Below, one piece after another: positions 53,823 through 61,471 of a stretch of 64,000 nt of DNA; position 1 is the stretch's first letter; each line of letters starts with the position of its first letter. Both the position numbers and the translations under genes were made by a program. Below the pieces are notes generated by a model. The model was given only the letters and a program-made list of their open reading frames with translations. It was not told the origin of the DNA and did no database searches. The stretch is from Faunimonas pinastri (GTDB lineage: Bacteria; Pseudomonadota; Alphaproteobacteria; Rhizobiales; Afifellaceae), in contig NZ_FOFG01000002.1 of the NCBI RefSeq assembly GCF_900110915.1, positions 372,001-436,000 of the forward strand, given 5' to 3'.

Positions 53823-54247
53823 GCCGTCGCGATATAGTCGCGGATCTGGTCGGCTTCGTGCTGGATCTCGGCGATCCGCGCCTTCACCACGTCGCCGATG
53901 GAAACGATGCCGGCGAGCCGACCGTTCTCCACCACGGGCAGGTGACGGAAGCGGCCGCGCGTCATGACCTCCATAAGCTCGTTGATCCCGGTTTCCCTGC
54001 CGCAGGTCGTGACCTTCGACGTCATGCAATCGCGCGCCGGCCGCCCCAGGGCGGCCGCGCCATCGCGAGCCACCGCGTGGACGAGATCGCGCTCGGACAG
54101 GATGCCGAGGATCTTCTCCCCTTCCACGACGACGACCGCGCCGATCCGCTTCTCCGTCAGGAGGCGTGAAACGTCGGCAAGCGGGGTCAGGGGCTCGACG
54201 GTGAGCACATCGCCGCCCTTGAGGTTCAGGATATGGGAGACGGACAT
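53819..54247 (-). CDS. Tandem CBS-domain protein
   Basis: 142 aa with two CBS domains and nothing else. [20 protein letters not shown], then [40 protein letters not shown] and [20 protein letters not shown]. Such stand-alone pairs bind adenosine nucleotides and regulate a partner; the partner is not evident. Start at ATG 54247 ([11 protein letters not shown]). Confidence 0.93.
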   Translation of the reverse strand: MSVSHILNLKGGDVLTVEPLTPLADVSRLLTEKRIGAVVVVEGEKILGILSERDLVHAVARDGAAALGRPARDCMTSKVTTCGRETGINELMEVMTRGRFRHLPVVENGRLAGIVSIGDVVKARIAEIQHEADQIRDYIATA

Positions 54248-54322
54248 GAACTTCCTCCATTCCGGTTTCGGGAAACCGCGGCCCTCTGGCGGGGCCATGA
54301 ATGGAGCTTATCTCCGCGTTTC

Positions 54323-55054
54323 TCAGGGCGCCAGAGCGTCTTCCGCCGGCGGTTCGCCACGCCGGATCGGATCGAGCAGCGGAAACAGCAGAAGACCCGC
54401 GATGAAGCCGCCAATATGGGCCTGCCACGCGACGGGCTGGTCGCTGCCCGGCACAAGGCCGAGCTGCGTGCCGAACAGGATGTTCAGCACGAGCCAGATG
54501 ATCAGAAACGTCATCGCCTGCCGGTTCACCAGCATCGCCCGGAAGGATGGCGCGGGGTAGCGGTAGGACTCGTCGGATCCGATGCGGAAAAGCGGGCCGC
54601 CGGCGGCAAAGGCAAAGCGCGCGGTGGCCGACATCATGCCGGAGATCGCGGCCGACGCGCCCACCACGGGATCGATGCCTTGCGGGAAGGTCAGATAATG
54701 CGCGAGCGCCCCGGCCAGCGCGGCCACCGCGCTGAGGATCAGGAACCGCGCCGCGCCGAAGCGCCGGGCGAGCGGACTGCCGAAGCTCGCCATCCAGACG
54801 AGGTTCACCGCGATGTGCAGCGTGCCGCCATGCAGGAAGGCATAGGTCAGCGGCGTCCAGATTTCGCCCCAGCCTCCCCCCGGAAGCTCGGATGCCGCCC
54901 CCGCGTAACGCACGGGGATGAAGGAGAAGGCGAGCACCACCCACTCGTCCAGACGCTCCGGCAGAAACAGTCGGATCACGTGGATCAGGATCAGGATCGC
55001 TCCCAGCGTGACGATCACCGGAGGAAGATTGAAGATGCGCTCGCGCTGGGTCAT
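54323..55054 (-). CDS. Rhomboid intramembrane serine protease
   Basis: 243 aa with six to seven helices. The catalytic set is complete: HxxxN in GGTLHIAVNLVWM (His80, Asn84), the serine motif PVVGASAAISGMM (Ser134) and AWQAHIGGFIAG (His213), forming the Ser-His dyad in the membrane. ATG 55054 is used; the TTG at 55069 adds five residues. Substrate unknown. Confidence 0.92.
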   Translation of the reverse strand: MTQRERIFNLPPVIVTLGAILILIHVIRLFLPERLDEWVVLAFSFIPVRYAGAASELPGGGWGEIWTPLTYAFLHGGTLHIAVNLVWMASFGSPLARRFGAARFLILSAVAALAGALAHYLTFPQGIDPVVGASAAISGMMSATARFAFAAGGPLFRIGSDESYRYPAPSFRAMLVNRQAMTFLIIWLVLNILFGTQLGLVPGSDQPVAWQAHIGGFIAGLLLFPLLDPIRRGEPPAEDALAP

Positions 55055-55230
55055 GGCCGTGTTTGCCAAGTTAAGCGCCCGCTCACAAGCCGAAACCGCG
55101 AACCGCCCGCAACCTCCCCGGCCAGCGAATTATTCCCGCAGGGACAGCGAACGAGAAAGGCGGCTTCCTCAAAAGAGTTACCCGCTAACCGTAAGAGTCC
55201 GGGCATTTTCTACAGCCGTTCCCGCCTGTT

Positions 55231-55245
55231 TGTTTTGACAAAACA
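55231..55245. promoter_or_regulatory. Perfect palindrome upstream of the PilZ gene
   Basis: TGTTTTG-A-CAAAACA, seven perfect pairs, in an AT-rich stretch 108 bp before the PilZ start. It contains a TTGACA-like core and is followed by TATAGT (55250-55255), a plausible -10, so a regulator here could overlap a promoter. Confidence 0.55.
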
Positions 55246-55352
55246 GAGGTATAGTAAAGAACACAAGCTCGCGCTTAGAGAATGTTAACTAAATCTGAAG
55301 ATATCTCTAGCGGAGAGAGCCTCTGCTAACCCCTCCTCGGAGCAGGTGAACC

Positions 55353-55976
55353 ATGTCCGCCCTGCCAGATCTGCAGATCGAGGTCGAATCCAATTCCGAG
55401 CGGCGTTCGCACCAGCGCGTGAAGATCAGCCTGCTCGGGCGCTGCATGTTTGCGGACAGGCAGGAGTTTCCCTGCACGGTGATCGACGTATCCCCCGGCG
55501 GGGCGGCCTTCTACAGCCCCCATCAGGGCGAGGTCGGCGAGCGCATCGTCGCCTATGTCGACCATATCGGTCGCGTCGAGGGAACGATCGTGCGCCAGAT
55601 CGAGAGCGGCTTCGCGATTGCGTTCACGGCCTCCAGGATCAAGCGCGACAAGCTGGCCGATACCTTGACGTGGCTTGCCAACCGCCATCTGCTGGAAACG
55701 CCGGAGGAGCGTCGGCAGCCCCGCCGCGTCCCGCGCAAGACCGACGCTGTGCTCACGCTTTCCGACGGCACCACGCATAGCTGCAGGATCATTGACATGT
55801 CGCTGACGGGCGCTGCGCTCGCGACGGATCTCCGCCCTCCCCGCGGCGCGAAGATCATGATCGGCAAGGTCGGCGGCCGGGTGGTTCGCCATTTCGACGA
55901 TGGCATCGCGATCGAGTTCATGCGCGCCATGTCGGAAGGCAATGCCGAAACTGAGATTCCTAAGGAATTCTTTTGA
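55353..55976 (+). CDS. Double PilZ-domain protein, c-di-GMP receptor
   Basis: 207 aa with two PilZ domains. Domain 1 (about 15-105): RRSHQRVKISLLGRCMF with the RxxxR motif, and VIDVSPGGAAFYSP with D-x-S-x-x-G. Domain 2 (about 120-195): RRQPRRVPRKTDAVLTLSDG and RIIDMSLTGAALATD. Both c-di-GMP motifs are recognisable in the first domain; the second is a looser match. A GGDEF cyclase is encoded at 7.5 kb. The gene next to it encodes a BTLCP protease, which in the LapG group takes part in c-di-GMP-controlled adhesin release. Confidence 0.9.
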   Translation: MSALPDLQIEVESNSERRSHQRVKISLLGRCMFADRQEFPCTVIDVSPGGAAFYSPHQGEVGERIVAYVDHIGRVEGTIVRQIESGFAIAFTASRIKRDKLADTLTWLANRHLLETPEERRQPRRVPRKTDAVLTLSDGTTHSCRIIDMSLTGAALATDLRPPRGAKIMIGKVGGRVVRHFDDGIAIEFMRAMSEGNAETEIPKEFF

Positions 55977-56210
55977 CGACCTTGGGATTTCGCTAACCTA
56001 GTTCGTTGCGGAATTCGAAGTGGCCGGTTCATCCTCAGGTAACGGAAGGGTGCCGCGCTGGAACAGTCATCTCCCGGTAACTCTGTCTGTTAGCAAAGCC
56101 GAACCAACGCGATGAATCTTCTGTTTCACAAGCCTGCCGATATTGGTTCAGAGCTTTAGCGGGGCCGAAATTCGCCACTGCTAGTCTCTCCATGAATTGG
56201 GGAGACGCAC

Positions 56211-56819
56211 ATGAAACGAGGCATCTGCAGGGCGGTACTGGCCGCCATTGCGCTCGGCCTTATCGGGTGCTCGGCACAGGCGGGCCAGACCGGCGCCGCC
56301 ATGACCACCAATGGACAGACAGGCGCTCCCATCGGCCAGATCGGCTTCTGCCAGCGCGAACCCCAGCAGTGCCAGCCGCGCGGCCCTCGCGTCGTGATGC
56401 CCAGCAACCAGAACAACTGGCACGAACTCATCGCGGTCAATCTCGGCGTCAACACCGCCATCCAGCCCGCGACCGACCAGGAGATCTACGGCGTCGAGGA
56501 ATATTGGGCGATCCCCACGAAATACGGCGACTGCGAGGATTACGCGCTGCTGAAGCAGAAGGATTTGCTGGCGCGTGGCTGGCCGAGCTCGGACCTGCTG
56601 ATCGCCGTGGTCTTCGACGAAGCGGGCGCAGGCCATGCCGTGCTCGTCGTGCGCCTCACCGACGGCGACTACATCCTCGACAACAAGACCGACGACATCA
56701 AGGTCTGGACCAAGACCGCCTATCGCTACGTCAAGCGGCAGTCAGAAACCGACCCGCGCCGCTGGGATTCGATTGGCGACTGGCGCTGGAACGAGGTGCT
56801 GACCTCCGCTCCGCGCTGA
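56211..56819 (+). CDS. BTLCP transglutaminase-like cysteine protease (LapG superfamily)
   Basis: 202 aa. The N-terminal LAAIALGLIGCSAQAG has a lipobox-like LIGC (Cys20), so it may be a lipoprotein; cleavage after AQA is the alternative. Catalytic triad: Cys108 in YGDCEDYALLK, His142 in AGHAVLVVRL, Asp157 in YILDNKTDD. EEYWAIPTKYGDCEDYALLK is the family signature. LapG-type enzymes cleave adhesin anchors in the periplasm. Neighbouring PilZ gene supports a c-di-GMP link (inference). No LapD-like partner is in the window. Confidence 0.9.
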   Translation: MKRGICRAVLAAIALGLIGCSAQAGQTGAAMTTNGQTGAPIGQIGFCQREPQQCQPRGPRVVMPSNQNNWHELIAVNLGVNTAIQPATDQEIYGVEEYWAIPTKYGDCEDYALLKQKDLLARGWPSSDLLIAVVFDEAGAGHAVLVVRLTDGDYILDNKTDDIKVWTKTAYRYVKRQSETDPRRWDSIGDWRWNEVLTSAPR

Positions 56820-56857
56820 CCCCGGTCAGCGCAGCGGCATTCGTTCGCCAAAGTCGG

Positions 56858-57391
56858 TCATTCGCCGATGCGGCGGAGACCTGAAGCGAAGCGTCGCCAA
56901 TTGGCGACGTAGCGGGCGGCGGAAGCCCGATTGTTCTCGCCGCCCTCGGGACCAAGGGTCCGAACGATCTTCCCGGGAATGCCGACCACCAGCGAATTTT
57001 CCGGAATGACCTTGCCTTCCGGCACCAGAGCCCCTGCCCCGATCAGGCTATTGCGGCCGATCACCGCTCCGTTCAGCACGATCGCGCCCATGCCGACCAG
57101 CACGTTGTCCTCGATCGTGCAGCCATGGAGAATCGCGCGGTGGCCGATGGTGCAATCCGCGCCGACGGTGACGGGAAACCCCGGATCGGTGTGAACGACG
57201 CAGTGCTCCTGGATGTTCGACCGCGCGCCGACCGCGATCGGTTCGTTGTCGCCCCTCAACGCCGCGCCGAACCAGACGCTGGCATCCACGTCCAGCCTCA
57301 CTTTGCCCACGACGACCGCGTTCTCCGCGATCCAGTATTCGCCCTCGGCGGGAAGCTCCGGGGAAACGCCATCGAGGCTATAGAGGCTCAT
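56858..57391 (-). CDS. Gamma-class carbonic anhydrase family protein
   Basis: 177 aa left-handed beta-helix. WFGAALRGDNEPIAVGARSN, then IQEHCVVHTDPGFPVTVGAD and TIGHRAILHGCTIEDN supply the three zinc-binding His of the gamma-CA/YrdA group; hexapeptide repeats run through the middle and a C-terminal helix closes the chain. Activity as a true carbonic anhydrase cannot be assured. 4 bp separates it from the next gene on the same strand. Confidence 0.92.
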   Translation of the reverse strand: MSLYSLDGVSPELPAEGEYWIAENAVVVGKVRLDVDASVWFGAALRGDNEPIAVGARSNIQEHCVVHTDPGFPVTVGADCTIGHRAILHGCTIEDNVLVGMGAIVLNGAVIGRNSLIGAGALVPEGKVIPENSLVVGIPGKIVRTLGPEGGENNRASAARYVANWRRFASGLRRIGE

Positions 57392-57395
57392 TCCG

Positions 57396-57707
57396 TCACA
57401 TCCTGATATAGAGGCTCAGCACGAATATACCCGCGCAAACGCTCCACATGCCAGAGACGAGAAAGCCCAGCGCCGCCGCCTGCGGGCGAACCTCCCGGCT
57501 GCGGAGACCGGCCAGGATCTTGCGCGAGACGATCACCGGCCCGCCGAACATGCTGAGAAGAATGGAGATCCCGCTGGTGGCCAGGGTCTGGTTGGGGAGC
57601 AGGAAATCGGCGGGGCGTCGGGTCAGGAGCTCATAGAAGCTGGCGACCACACCCGCCATGGCGAAACCGATCGCCGCGCAGAAAACGAAGGCTTCAAACT
57701 GGGCCAT
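57396..57707 (-). CDS. Small integral membrane protein (DUF6949-like)
   Basis: 103 aa with three helices: FEAFVFCAAIGFAMAGVVAS, a middle segment TSGISILLSMFGGPVIVSRK and FLVSGMWSVCAGIFVLSLYI. I think it is the rhizobial DUF6949 family, but that is from memory. ATG 57707 has AAGGGG about 8 bp upstream. Located in a run of minus-strand genes with gamma-CA and DUF3126. Confidence 0.6.
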   Translation of the reverse strand: MAQFEAFVFCAAIGFAMAGVVASFYELLTRRPADFLLPNQTLATSGISILLSMFGGPVIVSRKILAGLRSREVRPQAAALGFLVSGMWSVCAGIFVLSLYIRM

Positions 57708-57763
57708 TCCCCTCACCCCTTAACATTTTGTTAAAGTTTAAGGGAAATTACGCCGCACGCAAA

Positions 57764-57798
57764 CGGGCCGCAACCTGAACAACCCAGATTGCAGCCCG
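57764..57798. terminator. Weak hairpin with T-run
   Basis: CGGGCCGCAA and TTGCAGCCCG pair with one mismatch; ATTTTT follows on the + strand. It lies between DUF3126 and the membrane protein gene, so on the minus strand it would act only weakly. Confidence 0.35.
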
Positions 57799-57822
57799 AT
57801 TTTTACAGATCGTTAACGGTGG

Positions 57823-58035
57823 TCAGGGGTCGAGATCGACGCCGAGGATTGCCATCTGGAAGTTGTAGGAAAGCTCGTCATCCTCATCGTCCAAATAAAC
57901 CAGGCCGATGAACTCCTCGCCGACGAAGACTTCGGCAGAGTCATCCTTGCGGGGACGGGCCTTCACCTTGATGGTGTTGTTGCCGAAAAGCTTCTGGAAA
58001 TAGGCTTCCAGCTTCTTCAGATCATCGATCTTCAC
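57823..58035 (-). CDS. DUF3126 protein
   Basis: 70 aa, soluble. DDLKKLEAYFQKLFGNNTIK, VKARPRKDDSAEVFVGEEFI and GLVYLDDEDDELSYNFQMAI match DUF3126 (EAYFQKLFxNxxIxVKARPRKxDSAEVYxGEEFIGVLxxDEEDGDxSYNFxMAIL). Conserved in Hyphomicrobiales, often near cysE as here. Function unknown. Confidence 0.9.
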   Translation of the reverse strand: MKIDDLKKLEAYFQKLFGNNTIKVKARPRKDDSAEVFVGEEFIGLVYLDDEDDELSYNFQMAILGVDLDP

Positions 58036-58136
58036 GTTCTATCCTTCGAATCGGGGCTTTCGCCCCTGTCTGACACATGTCGCGGGCGGCCTCAACCAAC
58101 CTCCGCGGGGTTTGCGAAGCTGGCCACGAGGCCGCT

Positions 58137-58967
58137 CTATTTCTCCCCCGCCGCTTCTCGAAGGATCTGGTCCATGTTGCGGGAGGGCTCCGAACAGCCG
58201 GCCCTGCCGACCACCTGCGCCGGCACGCCGGCCACGGTTGTGTTCGGCGGCACCGGCTTCAACACGACAGAGCCCGCCGCGATCCGCGAGCAATTGCCAA
58301 CCTCGATATTGCCAAGGATCTTGGCCCCGGCACCGATGAGCACGCCACGCCGGATCTTGGGATGACGGTCGCCCTTTTCCTTGCCGGTCCCGCCGAGGGT
58401 CACGTTCTGCAGGATCGACACGTCGTCGTCGATCACGGCCGTGCTGCCGATCACCACGCCGGTGCCATGATCCATGAAGACGCCCTTTCCGATCGGCACG
58501 GCCGGATGAATATCGACCTGGAAGACCTCGGAGACGCGGCTTTGCAGATAGAGCGCGTAGTCGAGACGACCGATGCCGTAGAGCCAGTGGCCGAGGCGCT
58601 GGGCCTGGATGGCGTGGAAGCCCTTGAAATAAAGCACCGGCTCGATGAAGCGCTGGCAGGCGGGATCGCGATCGAACACGGCCACCAGATCCACCCGAAG
58701 CGCCACCGAAAGCTCGGGGTCGGCCTCGTACATTTCCGCGAAGCTCTGCCGGATCGTCTCCCCGGAAAGGGCAGGATGCGCCAGCCGCTCGGAGACGCGA
58801 AAAGCGACCGCATCCTCCAGCCGGTCCTGGCTGAGGATATTGGCGTGTATGAAGCCACGCAGCGCCGGATCGCGCAACGCCGCTTCCGCTTCGCCGCGCA
58901 ACCTCGTCCAGACGGGATCGACGGCTTCCAGCGCGGAGGCGGCCGAATGTGTGGGTGTCAGGGCCAT
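58137..58967 (-). CDS. cysE: Serine O-acetyltransferase
   Basis: 276 aa. It makes O-acetylserine for cysteine synthesis. N-terminal helical region, then HAIQAQRLGHWLYGIGRLDY and left-handed beta-helix with VDIHPAVPIGKGVFMDHGTG, GVVIGSTAVIDDDVSILQNV and TLGGTGKEKGDRHPKIRRGV. His158-like and Asp-His pairs of the acetyl transfer site are in the HP and DHG blocks. Start at ATG 58967. It precedes DUF3126 in a common layout. Confidence 0.95.
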   Translation of the reverse strand: MALTPTHSAASALEAVDPVWTRLRGEAEAALRDPALRGFIHANILSQDRLEDAVAFRVSERLAHPALSGETIRQSFAEMYEADPELSVALRVDLVAVFDRDPACQRFIEPVLYFKGFHAIQAQRLGHWLYGIGRLDYALYLQSRVSEVFQVDIHPAVPIGKGVFMDHGTGVVIGSTAVIDDDVSILQNVTLGGTGKEKGDRHPKIRRGVLIGAGAKILGNIEVGNCSRIAAGSVVLKPVPPNTTVAGVPAQVVGRAGCSEPSRNMDQILREAAGEK

Positions 58968-59052
58968 GAAGGTCTCCTCGTTGCCCCTTATATAGCGCAG
59001 GATTTCTGAACTGAGTATGTCCGGCGGGGCCGGGCACACTGCCGCGTGGCGG

Positions 59053-59805
59053 TCAGGCTTCCGACAGGAACTCCATAACCGCCTTCTTGGCGGTGCGGTC
59101 GCCGACCGCCTTCATGTGATCGCGGCCCTGGATATGGAAAATACGCGAATCCGGGATGAGGTCGGCGATGGGCTCCGGCGGCCCGGCGACGTCGTCCGTC
59201 GTACCGACAGCGACAAGCACGGGAACCCGGATGGCGCGGAGTTCGTCCTCGGTCATCACCTGCCGGCTGGCGAGGATGCAGGCGGCCAGCGCCTCGCGGT
59301 CGCTCCTGGTCTGCTCCGCGAACATCCGGAACATGCGGCCTTGCGGCGTCGTGACATCGTCGATGGACGGGGCGAGCAAAGCGTCGGCGATCGGCTGCGG
59401 CGCTCCCACGCCGATCAGCAGTCCCGCGCCAAGCCCGGCCAGAACGGCGCGACGAACGCGCTCGGGATGGTCCAGCGCGAGAAATGCCGTGATGCGGGCG
59501 CCCATGGAATAGCCCATCACGTCCGCCCGCTCGATACCCAGATGGTCCAGCAGGCGGCAGGCGTCGGCGGCCATCGCGGGCGTGCCGTAGGCCGCCGGGT
59601 CGTGCGGCTTGTCGCTCTGCCCGTGGCCGCGATTGTCCAGCGCGATAACGCGCCGGCCGGCGGCAAGGAGATCGCGCACCCACAACGTGTCCATCCAGTT
59701 CACGCGGTGATTGGAGGCGAAGCCGTGGATCAGCAGGATCGGCTCGCCCTCCCCCTGGTCGATGTAGGCGATCTGGAGATTGTCGGAGCGGAAGAACTGA
59801 ACCAT
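59053..59805 (-). CDS. Alpha/beta hydrolase
   Basis: 250 aa. GEPILLIHGFASNHRVNWM (oxyanion HG), nucleophile Ser in GYSMGARITA (G-x-S-x-G), acidic residue in VAVGTTDDVAG, and His in GRDHMKAVGD form a complete catalytic triad. DNRGHGQSDKPHD is the typical loop. Likely an esterase or epoxide-hydrolase-like enzyme; substrate unknown. ATG 59805 is used because it begins at MVQFFRSDNLQIAY. Confidence 0.92.
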   Translation of the reverse strand: MVQFFRSDNLQIAYIDQGEGEPILLIHGFASNHRVNWMDTLWVRDLLAAGRRVIALDNRGHGQSDKPHDPAAYGTPAMAADACRLLDHLGIERADVMGYSMGARITAFLALDHPERVRRAVLAGLGAGLLIGVGAPQPIADALLAPSIDDVTTPQGRMFRMFAEQTRSDREALAACILASRQVMTEDELRAIRVPVLVAVGTTDDVAGPPEPIADLIPDSRIFHIQGRDHMKAVGDRTAKKAVMEFLSEA

Positions 59806-59967
59806 GACCTGTTCCGTCGGGTGATCGGGTGAGCGGCGGCGCACCATAGAGCGGGGTTGCGAGAAAGTCAGTCACCCGATGCGTCGGGCCTGTTCTTGCG
59901 CGTTCCGCACGGCTATTGTCCGCCGATCCGGCACCGCCGAACGTCGCAGCTGAATCAGGAGAGCCGA

Positions 59968-60210
59968 ATGGCCGACAGGATCATTCCGCATTTTCACAAC
60001 ACCGCCGGCCTCGAAGCCATCAAGGTCGGCGCCAAGGAATTCATGTGCGTCGGCGCGCTGCCGCCGTTCGACCATCCGCACATCTTCATCGACATGGGCG
60101 GAGAGAACGAGGCGATCTGCTCCTATTGCTCCACCGTCTATCGCTATGACCCGACGCTCGGGCCGCGCGAGACCGTGCCGGCCGACTCGCTTTATTCCCC
60201 GGCGGACTGA
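59968..60210 (+). CDS. Zinc-finger (zf-CHCC) protein
   Basis: 80 aa. Zinc ligands are a Cys in EFMCVGALPPFDHPHIF, the His of HPHIF, and the Cys pair of AICSYCSTVYRYD (CxxC). Similar short proteins in alphaproteobacteria resemble the mitochondrial complex I accessory subunit NDUFS6, so a role in complex I maturation is possible (inference). It is 10 bp upstream of the FAD monooxygenase gene. Start ATG 59968. Confidence 0.9.
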   Translation: MADRIIPHFHNTAGLEAIKVGAKEFMCVGALPPFDHPHIFIDMGGENEAICSYCSTVYRYDPTLGPRETVPADSLYSPAD

Positions 60211-60220
60211 CCGGCCGGAC

Positions 60221-61345
60221 ATGGCGAGCATCGCCATTGCCGGCGCGGGTATTGCCGGGCTCGCGGCCGCCATCGCCCTTGCCCGCGAGGGACACCGGGT
60301 CGACCTGCACGAGCGCGCCGAGGCGCTGACGGAAGTCGGAGCCGGCATTCAGCTCTCGCCGAACGCGATGGCGATCCTCAGGAGCCTGCGGCTCGACGAG
60401 GCGGTTCTCGCCCGCGCCTTTCAGCCCGCCTGCGTGGAGATCCACGCCCGCAACGGCCGTGTGCTCAACGAGATCCCGCTCGGCGAGAGGATCCGCGAGC
60501 GGTACGGCGCGCCTTACGCGGTGCTGCATCGGGCCGATCTGCAGGCCGTGCTTCTGGAAGAGGCGCGGCAGACGCCCGGCCTCTGCCTCTCCCTGGCAAG
60601 CCCCCTCGCCTTTGTCCGGCAGGACGGGACCGAGGTCGTCTATCGCGCCGGCGAGACGGAGCGAACGGCGGATATCCTGATTGCCGCCGACGGGGTGAAT
60701 TCGCGGGCGCGCGCCGATATCTTCGGACGGGGCGGACCGACGGAGACGGGTTACACCGCATGGCGGGCGGTGATCAGCCGCGACCGCATCCCCTACGGCC
60801 TGCGCACCGACGTGACCGGCCTCTGGTTCGGCGAGGCGAGCCACCTCGTCCATTATCCTGTGAAGGGTGGCTCGGAGTTGAACCTCGTGGCCATCGCCCG
60901 TTCGTCGCGCGATCCCCGCCCGCCGCTCGACGGTTTCGCCGAGCCGATCAGGGCGCTCAAGGACACCGCTCCCGCGTGGATCGCGTGGCCGCTCCGCGGC
61001 ATGGATGCCTCCGAGGGATGGGTGCAGAACAGGGTGGCTCTGGCCGGCGACGCGGCGCATGCAATGGTGCCCAGCGCCGCCCAGGGAGGAGCGCAGGCGA
61101 TCGAGGACGCGGCCGTTCTGACGCGCTGCCTTTCGACCCATGACAACCCGGTTGCGGCACTTGCCGCCTACGATTCGATCCGTCGCCCGCGGGCTACCCG
61201 CATCGCTGCGGAGTCGCTCCGTAATCTCCGCATCTATGGTCTGCGCGGGCCTGCCGCCTTGGCGCGCGATACGGTGATCTCCACCCTGCCGGGCCGCACG
61301 CATCTGTCGCGTCTGGACTGGCTCTACTCTCCCCAGCCGGGCTGA
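60221..61345 (+). CDS. FAD-dependent aromatic-type monooxygenase
   Basis: 374 aa. FAD site IAIAGAGIAGLAAAIALARE with GxGxxG, then VGAGIQLSPNAMAILRSLRL, LIAADGVNSRARADIFG (the DG fingerprint) and the C-terminal VALAGDAAHAMVPSAAQGGA (GDAAHAMxPxxGQG block). It is like salicylate/UbiH-type hydroxylases. It uses NAD(P)H and oxygen to hydroxylate an aromatic substrate. It is 10 bp downstream of the zf-CHCC gene. A terminator follows at 61345. Confidence 0.9.
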   Translation: MASIAIAGAGIAGLAAAIALAREGHRVDLHERAEALTEVGAGIQLSPNAMAILRSLRLDEAVLARAFQPACVEIHARNGRVLNEIPLGERIRERYGAPYAVLHRADLQAVLLEEARQTPGLCLSLASPLAFVRQDGTEVVYRAGETERTADILIAADGVNSRARADIFGRGGPTETGYTAWRAVISRDRIPYGLRTDVTGLWFGEASHLVHYPVKGGSELNLVAIARSSRDPRPPLDGFAEPIRALKDTAPAWIAWPLRGMDASEGWVQNRVALAGDAAHAMVPSAAQGGAQAIEDAAVLTRCLSTHDNPVAALAAYDSIRRPRATRIAAESLRNLRIYGLRGPAALARDTVISTLPGRTHLSRLDWLYSPQPG

Positions 61346-61370
61346 CCCGGCCCGGCAAATCGGGTTTTTC
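61345..61370 (+). terminator. Rho-independent terminator after the monooxygenase gene
   Basis: ACCCG and CGGGT pair across a GC-rich loop, followed by TTTTC. It begins at the last base of the stop codon. Confidence 0.55.
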
Positions 61371-61471
61371 CGGAACGTCCCCGGTCATCGTGCATTTACC
61401 AAACAGCATTGCCGACGCCCAAATTTTGGGCGCTTGGCACGCTTTGCAGCACATCACCAAGGGAGACACCG

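Noticed and set aside
55235-55240. TTGACA as a -35 box for the PilZ gene
   Set aside because: The nearest -10-like box TATAGT is only 9 bp away, too short for a sigma-70 spacer; the hexamer is part of a palindrome.
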